A stretch of 34,801 bases of DNA, from assembly GCF_900109085.1 (NCBI RefSeq), contig NZ_FNYW01000021.1, forward strand, positions 1-34,801. Reading direction: 5' to 3'. Source of the stretch: Alkalibacterium gilvum (lineage in GTDB: Bacteria > Bacillota > Bacilli > Lactobacillales > Carnobacteriaceae_A). Positions 7,585 to 15,016 of the stretch are shown piece by piece. The first letter of the stretch is position 1. Each line of letters opens with the position of its first letter. Below the pieces are notes generated by a model that was given only the letters and a program-made list of their open reading frames with translations, had not been told where the DNA came from and did no database searches. Position numbers and translations under genes: made by a program.

Positions 7585-8133
7585 ATGAACAGACAGTTAA
7601 CAGACGCGTTGGCAGGAGATTTCTTGCTTGTGCATGAATCCGTCGTTTACGGCGTTTTGAAAGCCTGTCACGTGGCTTATACTCAGGCGCATTTTGAGGA
7701 TTACCTGCAGATTGGACGATTGGCGCTCGTGAATGCCTATGAGGTGTTTCCAGATCATTTGTCTGATGAACAGAACTATTACCGTTTTACAGGTTTTGCC
7801 TACCAACGTGTGAGATGGGCGATTTTAGATGAGCTAAGAAAGGCCGCCAAGGAGCGTGAACGGGAGTGTGCTCTACCGGATGCCAGCCTATTGGAGGAGC
7901 GGTTTCTCATAGACAGCCGCGAGGAAGCAGTGGTTCATGCCGACTTGTTTCAAGCAATGCTTGCCTGCTTGAATGCAAAAGAGAAACAGTATGTGGTGGA
8001 TGCAGTGATTTCGCGTTTAAGTGTGTCTGCGATTGCCCAAAAGTATGGGGTGTCCAGAAAGACGGTCTACCAATGGAAGCACCGCATAAGTAAAAAGTTA
8101 GCGCATTTTAAAACCGATTTGAAAGGAAATTAG
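7585..8133 (+). CDS. Sigma-70 family factor, ComX/SigH-like
   Basis: 182 residues, the usual size of alternative sigma factors of the SigH/ComX group. Region 2 covers about 15-87, with FEDYLQIGRLALVNAYEVF (core binding) and FTGFAYQRVRWAILDELRK (-10 recognition helix). Region 4 covers about 125-172, with a helix-turn-helix in SVSAIAQKYGVSRKTVYQWK (146-165). There is no anti-sigma gene next to it. It sits divergently from the comK-like gene and upstream of a cell-wall amidase. In streptococci and staphylococci small sigma factors of this kind switch on late competence genes, so a competence role is inferred from context. Start chosen at the ATG after AGAGGGTAAG; the SD is moderate. The last codons form the first unit of the tandem repeat that follows. 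Confidence 0.75.
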   Translation: MNRQLTDALAGDFLLVHESVVYGVLKACHVAYTQAHFEDYLQIGRLALVNAYEVFPDHLSDEQNYYRFTGFAYQRVRWAILDELRKAAKERERECALPDASLLEERFLIDSREEAVVHADLFQAMLACLNAKEKQYVVDAVISRLSVSAIAQKYGVSRKTVYQWKHRISKKLAHFKTDLKGN

Positions 8134-8280
8134 GACAGGGATTTGAAATTTAAACTAGGATAAGGATTTGAATTTTGAATTAGGAAAATGATTTGAAATT
8201 TAAACTAGGACAAAGATTTGAAATTAAAATTAGGATAAGGATTTGAAAAGAAATTAGGATAACGATCTGAAATTTAATGA
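8116..8280. repeat. Seven tandem 24/25-bp direct repeats
   Basis: Units begin GATTTGAA at 8116, 8140, 8165, 8190, 8215 and 8240, and as GATCTGAA at 8264; most continue with TTTAAA or a variant and then TTAGGA/CTAGGA. The first unit contains the last five codons and stop of the sigma gene, so the array expanded from the gene's 3' end into the intergenic space. The repeat fills almost the whole gap up to the amidase ribosome binding site. Confidence 0.85.
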
Positions 8281-8298
8281 GAAAAGAGGAAATACACA

Positions 8299-9132
8299 AT
8301 GACAAAAACAGTAATCATCGATGCCGGACACGGTGGCAAAGACACAGGCGCGCAAGGAATTGGTTTTTATGAAAAAGATTGGACCTTAAAAATAAGTTTA
8401 TACCAGTACAAACGCTTAAAGGATTTGGGCGTAGAGGTAGCCATGACCCGCATGAAGGACAAAACACTGGAACCTTTTCAACGTGTGGCTCGGATCAAAA
8501 ACCAGTATGACTTATGTTTATCCAATCACTTCAATGCCTTTAACGGACAAGCGCGTGGGGTGGAAGGCATTCATTCCATCCACAGCCAGTCAGGCTTAGC
8601 CAAAGACCTCGTTGACCGCGTCGTGAAAAAGACGGGCTTACCCAAACGTCGAGTCTTCCAGCGTGAAATAAAAAAAGGTGTGGACTACTACTATATGCAT
8701 CGGCTGACCGGAAAGACGGAAACGATTATCATGGAATACGGCTTTATCGATAACAGACTAGACGTTAATTATTACAAGGACGATACGCCATTCTACAAGG
8801 CAGCGGAAGCAGTAATTGAAGGCATCTGTGTGGCAACGGGTCATCAATACCGCCGCCCAGGATCCACTGCGTTAACGAAGGTTGAGAGTGAAAAGCAAAA
8901 TACTCCTGGGAAAAGTCAGCAACTCGTCAGCCACTACCCTGGGAAATTACGCTTTTACAATAAGCCAAGCTGGCGTGATGCGGACGTTTACGGCTACCTC
9001 ACCATGGGACAAGGCTTCCCCAAAGTCATCAAAAAACGAACCGTTGGCCGCAGCAAGCAATACCAAGTAGAAAATTCCAAAGGCGACACCTACTACATCA
9101 CCGCCAGCCCTATATACGTAAGCCTTAAATAG
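8299..9132 (+). CDS. N-acetylmuramoyl-L-alanine amidase (Amidase_3) with C-terminal SH3-like domain
   Basis: 277 residues. Residues 1-178 are an Amidase_3 domain with the zinc and catalytic set H11 (DAGHGG), E25 (YEKDW), H77 (SNHFNA) and E146 (MEYGF). After a linker (about 185-210), residues about 213-277 form a small beta-rich module (PGKLRFYNKPSW ... YYITASPIYVSL) that looks like an SH3-type cell-wall binding domain. It cleaves the amide bond between MurNAc and the stem peptide. There is no signal peptide or membrane segment, as in phage endolysins, so release needs lysis or an unknown route. No other phage gene is nearby. AGAGGAA precedes the ATG. The gene follows the sigma factor on the same strand and may be read with it or be its target. 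Confidence 0.85.
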   Translation: MTKTVIIDAGHGGKDTGAQGIGFYEKDWTLKISLYQYKRLKDLGVEVAMTRMKDKTLEPFQRVARIKNQYDLCLSNHFNAFNGQARGVEGIHSIHSQSGLAKDLVDRVVKKTGLPKRRVFQREIKKGVDYYYMHRLTGKTETIIMEYGFIDNRLDVNYYKDDTPFYKAAEAVIEGICVATGHQYRRPGSTALTKVESEKQNTPGKSQQLVSHYPGKLRFYNKPSWRDADVYGYLTMGQGFPKVIKKRTVGRSKQYQVENSKGDTYYITASPIYVSLK

Positions 9133-9170
9133 AAGAAATCCCCTACGCGAATCCGCGTAGGGGATTTCTT
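9133..9170 (+). terminator. Terminator of the amidase gene
   Basis: A 17-bp perfect stem, AAGAAATCCCCTACGCG (9133-9149) with CGCGTAGGGGATTTCTT (9154-9170), loop AATC, beginning one base after the stop codon. Confidence 0.9.
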
Positions 9171-9176
9171 GCCTTG

Positions 9177-9924
9177 TTAACCTAAGCAGTTAATGGCCGG
9201 TGAGTGGAAACTGGTGAAACAAACGCCTTAGCGTGACCAGTTTGCTAGTGGACGGTGAAAACTCGTGACACAAATAGCTTAGGTGGATCAGTTTCGTGTT
9301 AAAAGCTTGAAACTGCGTGAGCTAACCCATTTGCCTACGCAGGTTTCACCTGCATCGCTCAAACTGAGTAAGAAAAGATCTCTCAGAGTAGACATTTTTC
9401 GCCGCAGCGAAAAATACCATCATTGGGATTTGCTGGAAAGAGTTGTTTCGGATTAGCTAACGCAGTTTGCTTTAAAAAAGTAAAACTGGTGAAGCAAACG
9501 CCTTAGCGTGACCAGTTTGCTAGTGGACGGTGAAAACTCGTGACACAAATGGCGTAGGTGGACCAGTTTCGTGTTAAAAACTTGAAACTGCGTGAGCTAA
9601 CCGATTTGCCTACGCAGTTTTCACCTGCATCGCTCAAACTGAGTAAGAAAAGAACTCTTAGAGTAGACATTTTTCGCCGCAGCGAAAAATACCATCATTG
9701 GGATTTGCTGGAAAGAGTTGTTTCGGGATTAGCTTAAGCAGTTTGATTGAAAAAAGTGAGAACTCCTTAAGCAAATGAATTAGCGCGATCAGTTTTCTTG
9801 TGGAAAGTGAAAACTCGTGACGCAAATAGCTTAGGTGGATCAGTTTCGTGTTAAAAGCTTGAAACTGCGTGAGCTAACCCATTTGCCTACGCAGTTTTCA
9901 CCTGTAACGCTCAAACTGCGTAAG
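9177..9924. repeat. Array A: 51-nt-phased 36-nt palindromes, 3 blocks of 4 units
   Basis: Full 36-nt imperfect palindromes start at 9208, 9259, 9310 (block 1), 9483, 9534, 9585 (block 2), 9760, 9811 and 9862 (block 3). Starts within a block are 51 nt apart, with 15-nt spacers (14 after the 9310 copy, which has one inserted base). Each block is preceded by a lone right arm (AGTT ends at 9192, 9468, 9744) and followed by a lone left arm (AAACT at 9361, 9636, 9913), still in phase. Arms here are mostly AAACTGCGTGAG / CCTACGCAGTTT or AAACTGGTGA / TGACCAGTTT. The copy at 9760 (AACTCCTTAAG) links this subfamily to the CTTAAG type found at 20.9-34 kb. Confidence 0.9.
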
Positions 9925-9971
9925 AAAAGATCTCTCAGAGTAGACATTTTTCGCCGCGGCGAAAAATACCA
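9208..9971. repeat. 275-bp macro-repeat, 2.8 copies
   Basis: Copy 1 is 9208-9482, copy 2 is 9483-9759, and copy 3 runs from 9760 to about 9971, where similarity ends. Each copy consists of one four-unit palindrome block plus an insert of about 80 nt. The insert carries the hairpin ATTTTTCGC-CGCA-GCGAAAAAT (9394-9415 in copy 1). Copies 1 and 2 are nearly identical, so amplification is recent; copy 3 is more diverged at its start. Confidence 0.9.
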
Positions 9972-10163
9972 GCTCAGTCTCAAGCCTTTCGATTTACCAC
10001 CACAAAACGGGGCACGTTAGACGATGTGTGGATGCCGTTTCCAGCAATATGCGCGAAACTTCTTCGGAAAACGCACGAATTTAATAGTTAATCACAGCTT
10101 TTGTTAGGCGCTTTATAGTAACGATTCATCTTAAATATTAGCTGTAAAAAACAGGGGTTTCAA

Positions 10164-10192
10164 TTGTTATCATGCCTAGGATATGCTATTCT
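10164..10192 (+). promoter_or_regulatory. Probable promoter of the DUF4301 gene
   Basis: TTGTTA (10164-10169), 17-bp spacer, TATTCT (10187-10192). It leaves an untranslated leader of about 125 nt. Confidence 0.45.
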
Positions 10193-10196
10193 TAAG

Positions 10197-10279
10197 GAGT
10201 AAAGTATGTCGAGAAATATACATTTATATTAATGATTTGCGGATGGATTTCTTTTAAATGAGAGCGTTCTATTTAAAAG
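10197..10279 (+). promoter_or_regulatory. Leader with 8-codon mini-ORF and AT-rich hairpin
   Basis: AAGGAG precedes an ATG at 10206 that opens an eight-codon frame (MSRNIHLY, stop 10230-10232). Downstream, CTTTTAAAT (10251-10259) and ATTTAAAAG (10271-10279) form a perfect 9-bp stem before the gene. The layout resembles a translated leader, but there is no run of a single amino-acid codon to suggest classical attenuation. Confidence 0.25.
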
Positions 10280-10324
10280 CCCGTGTTTACATATATAGAA
10301 TTGAAACAGGAGAGTGGAAGTTAC

Positions 10325-11683
10325 ATGTCTATCGAGAAATTTAAAAAAGGGACACCGTCAGTTAATGTTGTCCAGGCGGTCACTAAGGAAGAGCTCCAGA
10401 AACCTACGAAAGTGTCAGATAACTATTTGAAACAGAAAAGTGTTAAGTTTATTCCAGCAAGTGGTGCGGCAACGCGAATGTTTAAAGCCTTATACACTTA
10501 TTTGGAAGATGAAATAGAAACTGATTTTGTCATGCGTTTTATCGATCACTTAGAAGCGTTCGCTTTTTATGAAGAAATTGAAAAGGCGCTGGCTCCAGAG
10601 ACAATGGATAAGGACACACACGAAGGGCGCTTGAAAATTGTGAGGGCCTTGTTAGAAGGGGAGTTGAATTACGGCTTCTACCCTAAAGCGCTGATAGAAA
10701 TGCATCGCTATGAAGATTGGACCGCGACGCCGATTGATGAACATATTTTTGAAGGCGAGCAGTATTTAGATGAAGAGGATGTTAACTTGCATTTTACGAT
10801 TACTGAAGAGCATGAAGCGATGTTTAATGAGTATGTTGAGCCTTTGTTGAAAAAGAATGAGCATTTAGAGATTACTTATTCTTTTCAAAAACCAGAAACA
10901 AATACGTTGGCGGTTGATATGGAAAACAAGCCGTTTAAATTGAAGAATGGTGAAACCTTTTACCGTCCGGGTGGTCATGGGGCTTTATTACACAATCTGA
11001 ATGATATAGATGCAGATATTATTTTCATTAAAAATGTGGATAATGTCTGTCATCGTAGTCAGATTGAAGATACCATTCATTCGAAAAAAGAGTTGGCTTC
11101 ACTGGGTGTTGAGACAAAGAAAAAAATCGATGGTTATATCGAGGACCTCTTATCTGATACGTATGACTTAGATGAAATCAATACGTTCATTAACGATACG
11201 CTGACGATCCATTTCAAAGAAGCGTTGACGAAAGAAAAGGCGTTGACCTTTTTAAATCGTCCGCTGAGAGTATGTGGGATGGTTAAGAATCTAGGTGAGC
11301 CGGGTGGTGGACCCTTTGTTGTTGATAATGGGAAGTATACGGACCTACAGATTTGTGAGAAGTCAGAAATTGATTTGGGTGATGAAGAGAAAGTAGAGAT
11401 CCTTAATAATTCTGAATTCTTTAATCCGGTTGATCTGGTTTGTTTTGTTAAAGATCATAAGGGTGAAAAGTTCGATTTAAGTCAATACGCGAACGAAGGC
11501 CGTTACTTTATCAGCGAAAAGACCCACGAAGGTAGACCGCTAAAAGCGTTGGAGCATCCGGGACTTTGGAATGGCGCGATGGATAACTGGAACACATTAT
11601 TCGTTGAGGTGCCTATCACAACCTTTAACCCCGTTAAAAACGTCAACGACCTTTTAAGAAAAGGGCACCGCGAAACTAAATAA
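10325..11683 (+). CDS. DUF4301 family protein
   Basis: 452 residues from the ATG at 10325, which has GGAGAG ten bases upstream; a GTG at 10283 in the same frame has no ribosome binding site. The protein has the hallmarks of DUF4301 (PF14134): FIPASGAATRMFKAL near the N-terminus, FYRPGGHGALLHNLND, IIFIKNVDNV, LGEPGGGPFVV, FFNPVDLVCFVKD and the C-terminal block ALEHPGLWNGAMDNWNT followed by FVEVPITTFNPVK. The GxAxRM and DN motifs resemble nucleotidyltransferases (sugar-nucleotide pyrophosphorylase fold), but no reaction is established. No signal peptide; cytosolic. It stands alone between two repeat arrays and ends in its own terminator. The family is best known to me from Bacteroidetes. Confidence 0.85.
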   Translation: MSIEKFKKGTPSVNVVQAVTKEELQKPTKVSDNYLKQKSVKFIPASGAATRMFKALYTYLEDEIETDFVMRFIDHLEAFAFYEEIEKALAPETMDKDTHEGRLKIVRALLEGELNYGFYPKALIEMHRYEDWTATPIDEHIFEGEQYLDEEDVNLHFTITEEHEAMFNEYVEPLLKKNEHLEITYSFQKPETNTLAVDMENKPFKLKNGETFYRPGGHGALLHNLNDIDADIIFIKNVDNVCHRSQIEDTIHSKKELASLGVETKKKIDGYIEDLLSDTYDLDEINTFINDTLTIHFKEALTKEKALTFLNRPLRVCGMVKNLGEPGGGPFVVDNGKYTDLQICEKSEIDLGDEEKVEILNNSEFFNPVDLVCFVKDHKGEKFDLSQYANEGRYFISEKTHEGRPLKALEHPGLWNGAMDNWNTLFVEVPITTFNPVKNVNDLLRKGHRETK

Positions 11684-11696
11684 GTCTAATATAGAA

Positions 11697-11747
11697 GAAA
11701 CACCCGTCTACCGGACTAATATCCGGCGGACGGGTGTTTTCGTTTTT
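11697..11747 (+). terminator. Terminator of the DUF4301 gene
   Basis: GAAACACCCGTC (11697-11708) pairs with GACGGGTGTTTTC (11729-11741), with an inner CCGG/CCGG extension, followed by GTTTTT. Confidence 0.85.
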
Positions 11748-11751
11748 GAAA

Positions 11752-12017
11752 TCAGATCTTTCAGTGGATGTTTTTCGCTGGGGCGAAAAGCTACATCATA
11801 AATTGCTGAGTTTATAGTTTGGATGACAAAACTGGGTGAGCAAAACGATTAGCTTACGGAGTTTTATCGAAATGAGCCGTAACTCGTCAACCAAATCCAT
11901 TTGCGGCATGAGTTTTAGTTGAAAATGTTAAAACTCGTCAATTAAATCCATTTACGTCCCCAGTTTCTAATAAAAACGACGAAACTCATGACGCTAAAAC
12001 ACACAGTTATAATTTAA
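11752..12017. repeat. Array B: four-unit 51-nt-phased palindromes with hairpin insert
   Basis: Starts with a diverged copy of the array-A insert (GATCTTTCAGTGGATG, then TTTTTCGCTGGGGCGAAAAG, about 11755-11790). Then come a lone right arm ending at 11813, full 36-nt palindromes at 11829, 11880 and 11931, and a lone left arm from 11982. All are exactly 51 nt apart. The last box ends two bases before the stop codon of the minus-strand amidase-signature gene, so the array fills the space between two convergent genes. Confidence 0.85.
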
Positions 12018-12019
12018 AT

Positions 12020-13042
12020 TCAATTAAATCCATCAGAAAAGTAATGATTGAAATTCATGAAGTAGCGTTTGAGTAAATCATCTTGCTTCAATGATAATTT
12101 AGCTGCTAATTCTAGCATAGTCTGTATGTTGGACGGTGTATCTCTGCATATAAGAACATAAGATATAGCGTGATCTTTAGTAGGAATAGATACTGCAGCA
12201 GCACCAGCCATATTTGCAACTCTGATAAGTCCTTTATTTCCTTTAAACTGATATTTTTTGGCTTGATGTCCCATATGACCAAGTACAGTATCACCCAGGC
12301 CTTGGAAATCTACAGGACCTTCTTTAGATAAAATAACATCATATAGTGAAAGGTTATTTTCTAGAAAACTTATAAGTTTTTCTCGAGAAGCATTAAGATC
12401 AATCTTAGTTGACGCCCAGTTATATGAGGGCATCCTTAAATTATTCATTGCATCATTAATTATAAGAACTTTATTCTGTATTGTATTTTCCTTAGAAGTC
12501 GGTAAAGAAATGATTGTTTGTATAGCTATTTTTAATTCCTCAAACTCTCTTGTGATAAATCCAATTGAAGGTGTAAAAGAATGCGAATCTGTTGAGTGTT
12601 TTATGAATTTGTTGGTATGTTCACTGCATATAGATGGAGAAATAAAACTGAATAAGTTAAGTGATATGGCAGGTGCTAATACAGATCCGCCTCCATCTGT
12701 CCCGATACCTAAGTCGTTAATACCTGTCAAAACATTGATTGCAGTGCCGCTCGATGAACCTGTCATAGGCTTACCCGTAATTGGATTTTTAATACTGACA
12801 TCAATGGCTCTACCACCCAAGCTATAAGTATCTTTTGTGTGTAAACCATAACGACCAGTAGATTCAAAAGACTCAATCAAAGAATAAGGGATTTCTGGAC
12901 GATTTTTGACACCAATATAACTAAATGGCAAGTCAGTCACTTTATCAATAACTTGTGGATAGGTAGTTACTACAGTATCGTAGGGGTTTTGTAATGCGAG
13001 GAATGTTTTTTTCGCTAAATTTCTTATCATTTCTTTAGTCAT
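12020..13042 (-). CDS. Amidase-signature family hydrolase
   Basis: 340 residues, short for the family (usually 450-500). Ser-cisSer-Lys triad elements are visible: K46 in YIGVKNRP, the Ser run S96-S98 in MTGSSSGTA, and the nucleophile-type S120 in GIGTDGGGSVLAPA. These are the motifs of GatA/fatty-acid-amide-hydrolase type enzymes that cleave carboxamides. The C-terminal half is trimmed relative to GatA. No signal peptide. AAAGGATGG lies before the ATG. The gene is divergent from the yhf/php-type operon across a 224-bp shared regulatory region, so it probably acts on the same substrate or an intermediate; this is inference from position. A gene of this kind is not part of the E. coli yhf cluster as I know it. 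Confidence 0.75.
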   Translation of the reverse strand: MTKEMIRNLAKKTFLALQNPYDTVVTTYPQVIDKVTDLPFSYIGVKNRPEIPYSLIESFESTGRYGLHTKDTYSLGGRAIDVSIKNPITGKPMTGSSSGTAINVLTGINDLGIGTDGGGSVLAPAISLNLFSFISPSICSEHTNKFIKHSTDSHSFTPSIGFITREFEELKIAIQTIISLPTSKENTIQNKVLIINDAMNNLRMPSYNWASTKIDLNASREKLISFLENNLSLYDVILSKEGPVDFQGLGDTVLGHMGHQAKKYQFKGNKGLIRVANMAGAAAVSIPTKDHAISYVLICRDTPSNIQTMLELAAKLSLKQDDLLKRYFMNFNHYFSDGFN

Positions 13043-13087
13043 TGTGTATCCATCCTTTTATTATTTAATTTAATTTTAAAATAAACC

Positions 13088-13137
13088 TTGAAAAAAAGAT
13101 ACTCTCGTATTATACTAATGGAAAGAAAGCGCTTTTA
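13088..13137 (+). promoter_or_regulatory. Sigma-A promoter and cre site of the yhf/php-type operon
   Basis: TTGAAA (13088-13093), 17-bp spacer, TATACT (13111-13116): close to consensus. AGAAAGCGCTTTTA (13124-13137) matches the cre consensus except at its outermost positions and covers about +1 to +14. The operon is therefore probably under CcpA carbon catabolite repression, with the same geometry as at the comK-like gene. Confidence 0.7.
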
Positions 13138-13153
13138 AAAATGATTTGAATTG

Positions 13154-13241
13154 AAAGGAGGATAAAATTATCGGATTTTCAAGTTATATATTTTGATGGT
13201 AAATATTTTTAATTATCAATTTACAAAAAAATGTAAATTGA
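13154..13241 (+). promoter_or_regulatory. Leader of the operon: orphan SD and 10-bp palindrome
   Basis: A perfect AAAGGAGG (13154-13161) is not followed by an ATG, GTG or TTG at a usable distance; an ATT at about 13167 would open a frame of nine codons. Further down, TCAATTTACA (13216-13225) and TGTAAATTGA (13232-13241) form a perfect inverted repeat with an A6 centre. It is a candidate operator for the YhfZ-type regulator encoded in the operon. Confidence 0.35.
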
Positions 13242-13266
13242 AATATGATAAAAAGGGAGAATAACT

Positions 13267-13635
13267 ATGATTAAAATTGTAGTGGGTGGACAGATTGACA
13301 AGAAAGAAGTTGCGAAGCTTGTTGAGGAAAATGTAGGTGATAAAGCAGAGGTTGTAGTGAAAAGTGATTTGGATGCTGCAATGTCATTAAAAAATAATGA
13401 AGCAGACTACTACTTTGGGGCTTGTAATACTGGTGGCGGTGGAGCCTTAGCTATGGCGATTGCAATGATAGGAAGGAAAAATACTGCAACTGTTTCAATG
13501 CCTGGCAACATCATGTCTGATGAAGAAATTGCAAAAGAAGTACAAGCAGGTAAACGAGCATTTGGCTTTACAGCACAACATAAAGAGAAAGTTGTTCCAC
13601 TTATTGTAAGTGAAATCCTTAAAAAAAATCAGTAA
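13267..13635 (+). CDS. yhfU: YhfU-like DUF2620 protein
   Basis: 122 residues, soluble. It starts MIKIVVGGQIDKKEV, has a glycine-rich loop FGACNTGGGGALAMA (residues about 57-71), and ends in a helix. Size and pattern match DUF2620/YhfU of the E. coli yhf cluster. The role is unknown; the N-terminal IVVGG and the glycine loop suggest a small Rossmann-like or phosphate-binding unit. It is the first gene of the operon here and lies 13 bases before the transporter, as a possible partner of it. AAAGGGAG precedes the ATG. Confidence 0.75.
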   Translation: MIKIVVGGQIDKKEVAKLVEENVGDKAEVVVKSDLDAAMSLKNNEADYYFGACNTGGGGALAMAIAMIGRKNTATVSMPGNIMSDEEIAKEVQAGKRAFGFTAQHKEKVVPLIVSEILKKNQ

Positions 13636-13648
13636 AGGAGAATGAAAA

Positions 13649-14950
13649 ATGGATATACTACAGTTAGTTGTTATTGGAGCGCTAGGTGCAATGGCAACAA
13701 TGTTAACAAATAAAGGGATTGCTGTATTTAACGATGGTTTAAGACCCATTTTACCCGAGTATTTTGATGATCATGCAATCAGTCGACAGGAACTTGCAGC
13801 AACAAGTTTTGCTGTTAGTTTTGGCTTAGTTATTGGGTTTGGTATTCCCGTTTCAATCGGTGCCAGTATTTTACTTATTCATAGTGTGCTCTTGATGACA
13901 GACATTATAGGAACCTGGACACCTAATACTAAATTGGGATTAGCTTTGGCAGGGGTTTTAGGAGCTGCTTGGGGGATTGGATTAACATTAGGTTTGCAAT
14001 TTATTGTTGATTTATTTGCAATGTTACCGGTCAATTTCCTAGATGCTCTGGGAGCTGTTGGAAATCCAATCGTTGTAGCTTTCTCATTATTCCCAGGTAT
14101 TGCAGTAGCTTATCAGCATGGGTTTAATAAAGGCGCTCTTACGGCCGGACTAAGCACATTTGTCTTAGTTCTTGTTAGACAATTCGGAACCTTCACATTG
14201 CCTGGTGGCCAAGCTGTAACAATTAGTGCAGAAGGAATGACATTACTTACCGGAATGGCATTTATGTTGTACTTTGCTATTAAAGTAAAAGGTGAGTCAA
14301 CAGATAATCAGAATTTAGTGAATATTTTCGCTGAACGTGTAAAGAAAATTAAAAAGAATATGATTTTACTTTCCTTAACAGGTGGATTAGTGGCTGCTGC
14401 AACAAGTCTAACATTGATTGCAGGAGATCCTATTTCTTTAAGCTTAATGGATGGTGGACAGTTTGGTGAAGCGGCTCTTGCGGCGTTCGCTCGAGGGATT
14501 GGATTTATTCCTTTAGTATTCTCAACAGCTATTGTTACCGGAGTATACAGCCCGGCAGGAGCAACGTTTGTGTTTGTAGTCGGTATTTTACTTCAAGGTA
14601 ATCCAATTTTTGCCTTTATATTAGGTGCGTTAGTGATGCTAATTGAAATTTCATTACTAAGTGGTGCTGCTAAGGGCTTGGATCGATTCCCTGGCGTTAG
14701 AGAAATGGGTGAACATATTCGTTCAGCAATGAACCGCGTATTGGAGGTAGCATTGCTTATAGGAGGAGCTTTAGCTAGTGAGCAGATCGCACCTGGTATT
14801 GGATTTTTCTGGGTTATTGGAGTTTACCTCTTAAACCGCACAGCTAAAAAACCTTTAGTCGATATGGCTGTTGGTCCAGTAGCAGCTATTGCATTAGGAA
14901 TTATAGTAAACATTCTTTTCCTATTAAATCTTTGGGCACCAGCTGCATAA
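13649..14950 (+). CDS. yhfT: YhfT-like membrane transporter
   Basis: 433 residues, almost entirely hydrophobic with about ten to twelve predicted membrane helices and glycine-rich segments (for example IGFGIPVSIGASILL and GIGFFWVIGVYLLN). One larger hydrophilic loop lies near 215-235 (ESTDNQNLVNIFAERVKKIKK). It matches YhfT, the predicted transporter of the yhf cluster, which presumably imports the compound that php, yhfS, yhfX and yhfW act on; the substrate is not known. Translation from AAAGGAG eight bases before the ATG. A hairpin follows the gene. Confidence 0.8.
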   Translation: MDILQLVVIGALGAMATMLTNKGIAVFNDGLRPILPEYFDDHAISRQELAATSFAVSFGLVIGFGIPVSIGASILLIHSVLLMTDIIGTWTPNTKLGLALAGVLGAAWGIGLTLGLQFIVDLFAMLPVNFLDALGAVGNPIVVAFSLFPGIAVAYQHGFNKGALTAGLSTFVLVLVRQFGTFTLPGGQAVTISAEGMTLLTGMAFMLYFAIKVKGESTDNQNLVNIFAERVKKIKKNMILLSLTGGLVAAATSLTLIAGDPISLSLMDGGQFGEAALAAFARGIGFIPLVFSTAIVTGVYSPAGATFVFVVGILLQGNPIFAFILGALVMLIEISLLSGAAKGLDRFPGVREMGEHIRSAMNRVLEVALLIGGALASEQIAPGIGFFWVIGVYLLNRTAKKPLVDMAVGPVAAIALGIIVNILFLLNLWAPAA

Positions 14951-14957
14951 ATAATTT

Positions 14958-14982
14958 AAGAGGCTGGGATGCCAGCCTCTTT
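14958..14982 (+). terminator. Intra-operon terminator or processing hairpin
   Basis: AAGAGGCTGG (14958-14967) pairs perfectly with CCAGCCTCTT (14972-14981), loop GATG, followed only by TTACT. It lies between yhfT and php inside the operon, so it is probably a leaky terminator or an mRNA-processing hairpin lowering expression of the downstream enzymes relative to the transporter. Confidence 0.6.
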
Positions 14983-15016
14983 ACTATTAACTGAAATAAA
15001 ATAAAGGGGAAAACCT

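Noticed and set aside
8116-8280. Replication-origin-like iterons
   Set aside because: The repeats derive from the end of the sigma gene, and there is no rep gene or DnaA box cluster nearby.
7585-9132. Remnant prophage (sigma-like regulator plus endolysin-like amidase)
   Set aside because: No holin, integrase, portal or other phage gene is present; the divergent ComK-like gene gives a better context, though a phage origin of the amidase domain is possible.
9208-9660. CRISPR-like look of 36-nt repeats with regular spacers
   Set aside because: The 36-nt boxes differ strongly from each other, spacers are only 15 nt and recur between macro-repeat copies, and no cas gene is present.
9835-10020. 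61-codon open frame on the plus strand
   Set aside because: It runs straight through palindromic boxes and the insert of array A, has no ribosome binding site, and its sequence follows the DNA repeats.
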